From Lentinus brumalis (taxonomy: Eukaryota > Basidiomycota > Agaricomycetes > Polyporales > Polyporaceae), in NCBI GenBank assembly GCA_001792895.1, contig MARA01000006.1, positions 2,046,001-2,110,000 on the forward strand: a stretch of 64,000 nt of DNA. The letters run 5' to 3'. A model generated the notes under the pieces. That model had not been told where the DNA came from and made no database searches. It was given only the letters and a program-made list of their open reading frames with translations. Position 1 is the stretch's first letter, and every line of letters starts with the position of its first letter. Made by a program: the position numbers and the translations under genes. Positions 10,893 through 21,599 of this stretch are shown piece by piece.

Positions 10893-13598
10893 TTATCCCG
10901 AAGTGCGCTTCTTCCTGAATAGCGCAAATACTTTGGTCCGTCTCTTTTCCTTCTCAGGTTTGCTGTGACCATGACCCGTTCTCTCCGCTTTCGGGTCGCT
11001 CGCCGATCGTCGTCGACCGAGGGACAAGTTCTTTGGAGGTGTCTGGCCATGCGTGTCCCTGGACGAATCATCGGTGAAGGGCGTAGCCCCATGTATGTGA
11101 CGCCGCTGGTTACTCTGAGCGGAGACAGGAGTCAACGTCTGTCCGGTCATCGTCTGGATGAATGGGTCATCTCCGTCCAGTGGAGGGTCGCTATCTAGCG
11201 GCGTCGGGCTGTCGCTGCGTGGGCGCGACGTGTCGTATACCGTGCTATCATTGGATTCGCCGCGGCAGCGGCGTACCCCGGGTCCAGGGCTCAAATTGGT
11301 GTCTAATCCGAGCCTCGGACGCGGTTCACCACGTCTTGCGTAGCAGATGAGTCAGCGTGTATCATTTCCTTCCCCTTGCCCTTGCAACGACTCACCTATC
11401 CTGCGACTTGTATGGAACAGATACCGAGCCAGCATCGGCTACGGCATCACCAGTATGTGCGCGGAAACGCTTGGCCAGGTGGTTGGTAGCGGCTTTTTTC
11501 TGCGCTTTTCGAGCGACTGGGGGCACGGTCGAACTTCTAGGAAGACGACCAGAGCCTCTCGATCCGTCCCGACTGTGGCGTTCGCTCTCAGCGTCAGTCG
11601 ACGCCTCGTCTATAGCTATGGCGGGGAGCGGGTGTGATTCGTGTCGGAGAGCCTGTTGCCGGAGTGATGTCTTCGGGTGAGGGTGGTTGGAAGTCCTGTT
11701 GCCGAGGATAGGAGCTGAGGCATCGGCATTTGCGTGCTGCAACGGGGGCAGGGGATGAGAGGCGTTGTGGGAATGGGTGAGCAGTTCGATGTCGAGGATG
11801 TACTGGGAATGGACGAGTTGCTTTGGAGAAGAGTCCCTGAGGCTCAGAGATACGCGCAGATAGCGTGCTTCCCCGTTGCTCAATTGCTTCAACCCGTACG
11901 TCGCGCACGCGATGCCGTCCCGGTAAGACCACTGAGCGACATGCTCGTTCTTGCAGTGCAGCCCTTTTGACTTCGAAGGAGCCGGGCGCACCTTCACGCA
12001 GAGTTCTCCATCGCTCTGTCCGGTAGTGCAGTCGCACCGTTGCAAGGATACCGTGATCGTCTCGTTCCCCTTCTTGAGCTCGACAGTGCAGGAACGCTCG
12101 GCGCCAGACGGATGAATCTCGACCAAGAACTGGTGATTGGTCCTGAGCAACTGGTCCGACCACTCCGACAGCATGACGTCGAAGGGGAAATGAGGGAACA
12201 TATCGTGAGTCAGTCTTGCATGGTTATGGCTGTTTGGAGCACCGTGCATGGAGAGCTCGGTTCCCAGAGGGCAGTGTCGGATGTACACCTCCGCGTCCGC
12301 ATGGAACTTCCCTTCAGACTTCAAGCAGAAGTCAATCTGAGCTTGCGTGAGCGTGACGATACGGAGGCGGTCAGAGTCAGTCTGCGTAACAGCACGACCT
12401 CTGGATCCGACGTAGGCCTCCGACACCGACACGCCAACGCAGAGTGCGGTCTCCGGTGATCGCGAGGGAGTTGGGGAGCTAGGAAGTCGGCCCGAGACAG
12501 GATGCAAGATTAACGCGATGAGATTCCCCTCGCGGTCTTCGCAGGACAGAATAGCAAGCCAGTAGTCGATGTCGGACTGTTGGTATTGGATGAGAGGAAG
12601 TCGCGTGCAGAGACCGGAAGACGTCAGGGTATAGCGAGGGTATTTGACCGCCTGTCCGCCTAGACGCTCCGCCAATCGTTCAGGGGAGATGAGTGTGGTC
12701 TGAGGGAGTCGTTCAATGAAGTTCGTGGGGGAGGAAGCTAGCAGGTATGGATGGGGAGAATCTGTAGAGTACGCGCTGTCGACTGACAGCGCAGAGAGAG
12801 ATGATGCAGAGATGTGCTTGCCCCAGACGAAGATGCTCTGATCGGGAGTCGAATCCAGGATGGCCTTTTGAAGTCGTATGAACGCACTTCGTAGCCCTTC
12901 ACCGTATATCGGCGTCAGGTTGACACCGAAGATACCGACAAGGCAATACGCCGCATCCTCCAACTTTGTGGTGTTGCGCTTGGATGCCCAACCCATGCGC
13001 TGAGCAACAGGAATGTCCGAGGGCATGTGGTTGTGCCTCAGGACCTCCGCGTCGATCTCTGTTTCCTCCTCGATGATGTGCGCCAAGCTGTACTTCGTGC
13101 CGATGAGCGTCCAGGCCTTAGACAGAAAGAGGACGTTCTGGGGGCAATGAGCTCCTGGAGGGTCCAACCGCGCTTGAACCACCGGCTGCGTCGGAAAAGG
13201 GAGACCTTATGGCGAGCGTGATCACCCGGTTCGACAGTGTCGAGGTAAGCGTAACACACGTTCGAGCAGCTGTACCACTCAAACATGGAGTTGATCGCCT
13301 CGGAGACCTCAGCGCTGCTCGTCTGATCAATGCAACAAGTGTCGATCCAGATGAATTCGAAACCGTGCATCCTGGCGATCTCGCAAGCTTTGCGAATCTT
13401 CTCCGAAAGCTTAGAGAGGACATCACCATCAGGAGCTGCCTGTGCGATACGTCTGAGGACCTCCTGATAGGTCTGCTCAGGCTTGTAGCCTGGACCATCC
13501 TCAGGCCTTGCCCAGACGTGAGATAGAATTGCGTAGCGGACGCTGCGTGGGTCGATGACGATCACGAACCGACCCGTAGTGGTATTGAGTAGTCGCAT
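10893..13598 (-). CDS. HET-domain protein 1 (apparent one-base frameshift)
   Basis: Starts MRLLNTTTGRFV at 13598. HET-domain blocks are present: YAILSHVW, FIWIDTCCIDQ followed by SEAINSMFEWY, and WFKRGWTLQELIAP. At the G5 run 13140-13144 (C5 on the coding strand) the frame breaks and continues one frame over with VLFLSKAWTLIGTK, GWASKRNTTKLEDAAYCLVG, then the post-HET segment ending in IRLQKAIL. The intron 11395-11335 (GTGAGT...AAG) joins in phase 2 to a last exon, 11334..10893, ending KVFALFRKKRTSG. With one extra base the frame is open over 881 residues. HET proteins trigger or regulate heterokaryon incompatibility and related cell-death responses in the cytoplasm. Either this is a decaying copy or the assembly lacks one C; everything else is intact. 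Confidence 0.85.
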
Positions 13599-14402
13599 CG
13601 TTCGATCTATACCGATGGGTGAACAATTGGGACGAGCATCACGAGGGACCTGATACCCACGATTATGCTGAGAAATAGCAGGCTAGCTGCAATTCTGGTG
13701 AAACGACGACTGACGGCGGTGGAATATTGAATAACGCCTATGGAGCGACCCGACATCAGCGTCAGATTGTTCACAGTCACAACGAAGACGTACCTTGGGA
13801 ATATACAACGAGAACGGTGAAGCAGGAGCGAGCTGGGAAGCAAGGGAGGGACCGAAGACAACTGGAGAGAATTTTGAGCAGCGTACTTAGCTCTGGTCGT
13901 CAGTCAGTGGAAACAAGGGATCACAGCCATCTGTCAAACCACATTGCTGTTCCAGCGGTGCGCAGAATACTGGTACTAGTCAACGTGCATACGTCAACTG
14001 TCATGCATACATCGATGTATCGGAGCCCGCGAGGCGCGACGCCTGTTTTGTCAATGCGGTGGTCAAGGTGCAGCAGTACAAGGGCGAGTACGAGACAAGG
14101 GCAAAGAAGGACAGTCGGACAGGCCGCAAGACGCCCTGCAATGATACGCTTCACCGAACCCGACAGGCGTCTTGCCGACAAAGGTGGCTTCTGCGACCCG
14201 AGAAAACTGGCGAGCCTGGTCACCGTAACCCACCACAACCGAGGGATACAATGAATTGGGAAAAGTTAGAACAACTCATACCCGTCAAAACGTTGCCACC
14301 GCCGTGTGGTTCTCGAACTCAGGTACCCTGTCGCCACGATCCATCCTTTTAATCGCCGCCGTATGCGCATCTAGCCTGTGCGGTGTATCGCGCAACGCGT
14401 GG
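13599..14402. other. Intergenic, no gene seen
   Basis: About 800 bp between the HET1 start and the 3' end of the TAP-like hydrolase. No coding frame or recognisable site. It must hold the HET1 promoter. Confidence 0.6.
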
Positions 14403-16529
14403 TCACAATCTGCCAAAGCTAGGAACAAAGTCCACCAGCGACCGCAATGCCCCCAAGAGCTCCTTGTCTTCCGTAGACAGTGCACGGACAGTAGGGCCAA
14501 CCAGCGGCAACTCGTCCACCTCGCAGGTAGAGCCCTCCTCAGGAAGTGTGCCATTGACGAAGTACGCACGGATGTGCTTGGCTGTGCACAACGACGGCGC
14601 CGATATAGAGCAGTGGCCATACGATTCCTGCGTCAAGAGCGCAGCGCCCCCGAACTTCTTGGACACCCGGCGCGCGTGCGTGAGAGGAGTGACCGGGTCG
14701 TACCGCGTTGAAACGACGAGCAGTGGGTGCGACGTGTTCGCAGCCTCGAGGGGGGCTGTGAACTCCCACTTCGGACGAATTTTCCAGTCTGCGCATTCCA
14801 CCCAGGAGGAGGCCCACATGGGCGCGAAGTTGGGAGAAGCCTCGGACATGTTGGCGTACTGGCGTCTGAACGCGTCCACGTCGTACGGGTACACGCCACC
14901 GTCGGCGCACTCAATCACGGACGAGGCCTCGCTTTGTATCGGCCGTGCACCGGAGGATTCGCAGTTGCATTCTGTCGGGCTGATGATCTGCTTGGCAAGC
15001 GCAATGAGTGCGGTCTGGTTACGGCTCTCGAGGGCGTGAATGGTGGCAGCGACCAAGGGAAACGCCGCGAGGGGCTTGTAACTCGCGCGGAAGAGTTGGC
15101 CCATGAGCACCTTGCGAGTGATCACCATGGGAGGCTCCGCGAGGGCTACAGGGACCGCGTCCTTCTCGACTCCGTCCAACACATCGAAGAAGCGCTCGCG
15201 TATCTTGGCAGCGGAGGTATCGTATATGGGGCACTTCTCCGGACCAGCCAGATGACAGTATGTGAAGAGCGAATCAACGACGTCTTCGGTGTAGACGAGG
15301 TCGGTGTCCCAGGACGGAGCACGATAGTATTCGGCATCGCAAACACCGTCAACTACGACGCGCTTGACCTTGTCCGGGTACATGGCCGCGAAGTACTGTC
15401 CGAGGATACTGCCATAACTCTGAGATAGTTAACGGTAAGCTCAAGGGTATTCGCAGAGAAGACATCGCAAAAGACGCACGAAACCCCAGTACTGTAGCTG
15501 CTCTTGGCCCAATAACTGTGTTATTTCCAGCATGTCGCGTGCGACGTATGGCGTGGTAGCAAACCGCCCGATGCCCCATTCGCCACCGAGCTGCTCTTTG
15601 CACCGCTCCGCAAGTACTTCAGCCCTCGCGTGTATGATGCCGAGCGACTCGTCGCTTGCATCGATGAGCTGATGCCCTTCCTGAGTGGCCCAGATAGCTC
15701 TCTGCGAGGCTGTCTCAAAGCACGATGCCAAAGGAGTCGTCCTACCGATTCCGCGAGGATCGAAGCTGAGTATATCGAAGGACGGTCCGACAATACGCGA
15801 GATGTTGGTACCGACGCGCTCGAGAAAGTCGACCCCAGAGCCGCCGGGTCCTCCCGGGTTGAGGAAAACCGTACCGCGGTAGATGTCCTGGTCAGTGGCG
15901 GGAATCATCCGGATGGCGATTGCTGTGGTCGGACCATCGGGGGTGTCATAATCCAAAGGAAGCAGGAGGCGTGCACATCTGTTGTCGGAGTAGCACGATG
16001 TCCACTCGAGCTGCCTGCTTGGCTCTACCTGTATGTTGGTCCAACGTGAGCATCAACCCTGGAATCAGGAATCAACTAGAATGAAGATCTATGGTCTAGT
16101 CGGCCCAGCGGAGTAGCTATCTATCAATGACGCCAAAATAACAATCTGAAGGAGCGTGTCTGCGGATGACCCACAACAACAACTTGAACCATGCAGTATA
16201 CGTCTTGCATACGGCCAACTATCCCCATGCAACCTCTCCCTCATCGAGCAGACTGGAAAATATTCAGCGAATTAGTCACTCACCTTTTCCCAGCTGAACT
16301 CCCTCGCTTGTGTGCCCGAATTCGGCCTTTCTGCAGGAGGCGAGGGGCCAATGAAGGTGTAGTGTGCGGCAGAGAGGACGACGATCGTGAGAGCGACGAG
16401 TACGACCCTCGCTTTTCCATTGAGCGTTTTGGACCGCACACGAACGACCCCAGTCGAAGACTTGATTGGCAAAGTACCTTCCGCCTTGCGGTTCATTTTT
16501 CCTCGCAGATCTTCGCGGGTGTCGTCCAA
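14403..16529 (-). CDS. TAP-type alpha/beta hydrolase (peptidase S33 family), membrane-anchored
   Basis: Three exons, 16529..16284, 16028..15480 and 15419..14403, give 603 residues. Exon 1 encodes a basic N-terminus and one helix (VVLVALTIVVLSAAHYTF), so the enzyme looks like a type II membrane or signal-anchored protein. The oxyanion region is FLNPGGPGGSG, with FDILSFDPRGIGRT next. The nucleophile elbow GFSYGS spans the second splice junction. The catalytic Asp is in STRYDPVTP and the His in ESYGHCS, inside the C-terminal TAP-like domain. Relatives release peptides or amino acids from N-termini, or hydrolyse small esters or amides; substrate cannot be told from sequence. It is divergent from MIOS, with about 600 bp between the starts. 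Confidence 0.85.
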
Positions 16530-16872
16530 GTGGGAGTGGCGACACTCGCATGGGAAGCGGGCGCACAGGGGAGCTGCGCGGGAAGACGTGCTGAGTCAAC
16601 CACCGGTAGTGATAAGGGCATGTCGCATCATCATCCTGCCATGAATGGTAGAAGGAGGAGGAGTGCTTGTTCAATTATCAGGCCTAGGCAGGATGGACTT
16701 GAGCTGACTGTCAATCGCAACCATACCCAAGAGACCAGCCCATACCGGCGAAGCTGCCCCCACAAACAACCCAGCCGAGCAGTAGAGTACGTGTGTCCAG
16801 CTTGTAAAGCACGAATAGCACTGTCGGAGTCTTGTGAATCTGCCACCGAGCAGTCTGAGTAATGCAAACAAT

Positions 16873-16906
16873 GGAAGAAGGAGGAGGGAGGAGGAGGAGG
16901 AGGGAC
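16873..16906 (+). repeat. GGA/GAA microsatellite
   Basis: Imperfect GGA and GAA triplets in the divergent promoter region between the TAP-like hydrolase and MIOS. The rest of 16530-17135 has no coding frame; several TTACTTACT and ACTAGT strings occur between 16920 and 17000. Confidence 0.7.
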
Positions 16907-17135
16907 CGGCGAGCTGATACTTACTTAGTTACTAGTACAAGCTAGTACAAGTGGTCAGTACTTTGCCTGATGGGCGTATCTACTAGTTACTTACTCTTCT
17001 GTAAGTATGCACATCTTGGCTCTCGACCACCACCACCACCCACACTTTCGACAGGAAATCCATGTCTTTGAACTACACGGACTGAGGTCTAGGCTTAGAG
17101 CTTAAGCTGGTCCATCACCTCGAAATTCGTTCGCC

Positions 17136-20100
17136 ATGGTCGCCCAGTCCGACAAACGTCTTATATGGCACCCTCGCGGGCAGAACAAGTTCATCGTCGG
17201 AGGAAGCACACAAATCACGCTGTATGAATGGCTTCCTCACACCTCGGAGATTAAGCAGGTTGCGTCGCAGCTGGAGTTGACTCAAATGAAGGTGAGAATC
17301 GCGTTCGTCCAGTCCACGTACTTCCCCACCTCCGCGAGAACGCCTGGGCGACTGGAACGCGCGAATCATCATGAAGAAGTCACTGTCCAGGCGTAAATGG
17401 TGTGGGCCATTTTTGAGTCGAAGTCCTTGGTTGTTGTCCCAGCAGCGCCGTCGCGGCAGTAGTGGGGATGACAGGCGGGTGGGCCTGCGACATCGTCGAG
17501 CTCGACGGCAGCGTAGCAGACGGTGGGTGGGTCGACACGGTGGGACAAGCATCGTCCCTGAGTGTCAATCGGCGACGCGCACCTCTCCTTCATTTGGCGG
17601 ACTGCCCGAGGCAACTCCCCGTCGTCCAGAGGGTGAGAGGACTGGGGTTACAGGCTTTGTCTTGATAGTACGGTGCCCGTGACAAGGCCGGAGGTGGCGA
17701 ACAGTTTGCGCGACAGACATCCTTGCGGATCTGACTTTCTGACCTCAGTGCTTCGCGTGGTCCCCAGACCCAGTGCTCGACGACCTCCTCGCTGTCGGGT
17801 TCAGCAACGGCCGCGTGGACCTGCTCCGCTTTGAGGCATCCAAGCATGCTCACAACAGCGCCGCAGTCTCTCTCCCTGCGCGAAACACTCGCGCATGCAA
17901 CGCCGTAGCCTTCTCGCCTGCGAACCCAAACTACCTCGCGGTCGGTCTCGACAAAGTGCGCAACGATCCAAGCTTGGTTATCTGGGACATCAACTCTACG
18001 CTGCCTGCTCTCTCGCTCCACGCGACGTCGCAATATGACAGTCCGTCGCGGCCTCTCCCTCATCTTCCTCGCGGAGAAGCCCCCCGCACCGGCGCGGATA
18101 CTCGTGTCCTGCAGCAACACGCGTCTGCTGAGGTGGTCTCGACACTCGCCTGGCTGCCGAACAATTCGCAACTTCTCCTGGCTGGGATTTCACATCGCTG
18201 GCTGCAACTATACGATCTTCGAAGTCCCTCCTCTTCGCCGGCAAAAGCAGCGAGCAAGGTTCATGGCATCGCTACCGATCCCTTCGACGCCCACCGTGTC
18301 GCCTGCTACAGCGAGGGCATCGTCTCCATCTGGGACATCCGACGGTTCACTCAGCCAGTCCTCACCTTCACCGCGAAGGACGCGTCCGCAGACGGGGCAG
18401 ACGGCGTTGTGGTCTCTCATCCTGGCGGTCGTGGGAAAGCAACGCCGACGGCATCGACTGCAGTCGTTCCTCTCGCACATATCGAATTCTCGTCTACGCG
18501 GCGTGGAACGTTGGCGACGCTGGAGCGCGACGCGAGTCATGTGCGCTTCTGGGACATTACCCACGCACAGTTTGTCGAGCCTACGCAGGAGGGCAGCCGC
18601 TCCCGCGACTCATCGCAGTCTGGCAACAGGGCTGCGAGGACATCATGGGTCAAGCCATGGGCGGGCACTAGCACCGGCACGACCCATTCTTCGTCGCCGC
18701 CACCACCGACCCCAGGGGACTATCCTCCGTACAACCTCGTCCTGTCCGACACGCGCAGAAGTGAGTGAAACTCCCCATGACGGAGTTATGTTCCTGACAA
18801 CCATGTAGCCAAGACGTTCTCGCGTCCGTTCAGCTCATTCGCGCTCGTGCCGAGCTCTAAATCGCATCCTCTGACTTCGAACGTCATGCTCGTCAACAAG
18901 GATGGTGACTTGGAGCTGTACGCCGTGCACGACACCCCGGTCCATCCGCCATGGAGCTCCCGCGGCGACCTCGCGCTTGGAGTGGGGTGTTCGTACACTA
19001 TCATACCTGGCATCACGGATCCAACACCCCCGCGAGAGCCATGGGATCTCCTTGCCACTCGGCCCTCTCGGCCGGGATCGCGAGCGTACTCCATGGAACG
19101 CACAGACTTTGCGGAAGACGGATCTGTCATCCACCGCTTCCGCGACTCTCCGACGTACTACATGGCCCCTACGTTTGGCAGAGGCGATGAGGACGGGTTT
19201 CCGGCATTAAGCCCACCGCCGGCAACACCTGCGGAGAGAGGGTCTCCTGGTAGACGACGACTGCGGACTTTGCCTGACTCTGTGATGATAGTCAAGGAAC
19301 TACCGTTCGAGCACACCGCAATTGGAAAAGGTCAAGCACGCAAGCGTAGCCGCGGACGTGGACATGGCCGCGACCAAGAGATGGATGTGACCCATGCTCA
19401 CGCGCCTCTGACGACTCCAAAGACGGTCACACTTGCCTTGGACGACGGGGACGGCAAAGCGAAGTACCCGAAGAAGTCTGCAGCTGTGAAGGCGCTACAA
19501 CACGTCGTGGAGTGGGACATCTCGATGCTCATGCGGAGACGCGCTATGCTTGCCTACGGCCTTATGGACGTGAGCCCGGTCGTCTACTGTTATCGTCGCT
19601 CGCTCATCGCATCCTAGCCCATGTATAACTCCTTGATCGCACACACCACAATGCCGGACAACTTCTCTATCTCGGAGCTGTGGCTTTGGATCCATCGTGA
19701 GCGCGGTCCTCTTGTCGCACACATTCATCTCTTGACCATGATCTTGCCAGATTCTCAACGCCTGACAACGTCTCCATCGCCCGTAATCGAAGGTTACAAT
19801 TTTGCGTATCAGGGTCTTTCCGGCATCTGGGAAGGGTTCAAGCCCGTCCGCCCTTCGCCGCCCTCCGGTCAGCCCACACCTCGTCTTCCAACTCGCAGTA
19901 CGCTCTTCGACGGGCCCACCGCGTCTCCGCTTCTTGCTCCTCTCAGCCTGGAGGTACCCACTCGCCGGCCCAGCTCGAAAAACACGGGGCGCAAACGCAG
20001 CCAGGTGCCCGCCTCGAACCTACCGGAAGACTTCCTGTCTGCGATCGATGAGCTGAATGCAAGAAGTGGGAACTCAGATAACGCTGCCTCTTGGAAACCA

Positions 20101-21374
20101 TCTGTTGCCACCGGGCGATTGTCGCAGAGACGATTCGCACTGCAGCTATGTGGATGGAGTCTAGCGCAAGATGACCTCGCGAGGGCGATGAGGCGGTGGG
20201 AGAAGGAGAACAAACATTCGCAGGCTGCGTGTTGGCTTGTGTTCACAGAGCAGCATAAGCAGGCCATAGACATGCTGATGCGTAGTAAAGGTATGAAACT
20301 CCCATTTCCACGCGAGACGGTCCCTTGACGTTTCTTCTGGGTAGATGAGTCGCATCATATGATGTCTGGCATGGTTGCTGCGTTGACGTCGAGTTCAACT
20401 CGAAATCCGGAGCTCCTGCAGCACTGCGAGCGCCTCACGGTGCGGCTGCAAGATCCATACCTCCGCGCCCTCCTCACGCATCTCACGGTGCGTGACTGGA
20501 CGGAGGTTCTGCAAGAAGAGTCGCTACCTCTTCGCGAGCGTCTCGCGATTGCCTTTCAGTTCCTGGACGACAAGGACGTCTCCTCGTACCTGCGGCGCAT
20601 CGCCGAGAGAGCAATACACGACGGCGACATCCATGGTCTCTTCATCACCGGGCTCACAGGCGCAGGGATGGACCTGCTTCAGGCCTACGTCGACAGCTCT
20701 GGTGACGTACAGACTGCGGCTCTGCTCGCGTCGCTGCCCCCGGTGCTCGCGCGTGAAACGCGGGCGGCGCGATGGATGAACGCCTACCGGGACTTGCTCG
20801 ATGGCTGGCGGCTCTTCCATCATCGGTGCCAGCTGGACATCGAGCGCGGGAAGATCCTGAAGGAGGCGATCGAGTGTGGCGAGATCCAGCCATTCGACTG
20901 GGCGCCGAAGCAGATATTGCTTCGCTGCAACTACTGCGGAAAGTCCATGGAGCCGCCGTTCTCTGCAGAAGCCAATCCTCGAGTGAGTCGTTCATCGCAT
21001 GTTCACTCGCAGGAAGTGCTGACGATGAGTTCTTGAGGCGACTTTATGCCCGCATTGCAGTAGACCTCTTCCTCGTTGCTCCGTATGCCTGATGACGCTG
21101 AACCTTGCACCGGAAAGTGCTCGCGGCCAGAATGCTCTTTCCGGGATACCTTCAGGTGAGCCCTCACAGTGAAGTTAGTATACGTTCGGATCTCAGACTT
21201 GCGTCACGTCTAGAAACGCTGCAAGAGGCTCTGGTGTTTTGCCAGACATGCCGGCATGGCGGACACGCCTCGCATATCATGGAGTGGTTCTATGGCGAGG
21301 GAGGCGCGAGCTCCAGGGCGCATGGGACGTGTCCCATTGCTGGGTGCGAATGTCGCTGCGCGGACGAAATGTGA
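17136..21374 (+). CDS. SEA4: MIOS/SEA4 homologue, WD40-RING subunit of the SEACAT/GATOR2 complex
   Basis: Eight exons: 17136..17291, 17749..18760, 18809..19569, 19618..19696, 19751..20290, 20345..20982, 21038..21155 and 21214..21374. They stay in frame to give 1154 residues. The N-terminus (MVAQSDKRLIWHP, then QFxx-like WD repeats with CFAWSPDP, AVGFSNGRVDLLRF, YLAVGLDKVRNDPSLVIWDI) matches the Mios beta-propeller. Further blades contain LAWLPNNSQLLLAG and VSIWDIRRF. A helical solenoid follows (FAYQGLSGIWEGF, GLFITGLTGAGMDLLQAY). The C-terminus is the paired zinc-binding RING-like module: CNYCGKS, LCPHCSRPLPRCSVCLM, then FCQTCRHGGHASHIMEWF and CPIAGCECRC. The complex sits at the vacuole and activates TORC1 in response to amino acids. 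Intron 1 is 457 bp against about 50 bp for the others. Confidence 0.93.
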
Positions 21375-21599
21375 CGAAGGGGGAGGTGTGTCCATACTGT
21401 TATACAATGAGGAACAAATCTGGTATTGTAATGGTACATATGTCTAATTTGAACGTGGGTGCTTGATTGCTGATCGTTGAGGTAGTTGTTGTGCGGGGTA
21501 TCCGTTATACATATGGTATGTCATCACCTAAGAACGAAGACGGGAGGCTGAACATGCGAATATGGGTGCGTGGTGTGGAAATATCTGCAGCCTTGCGGG

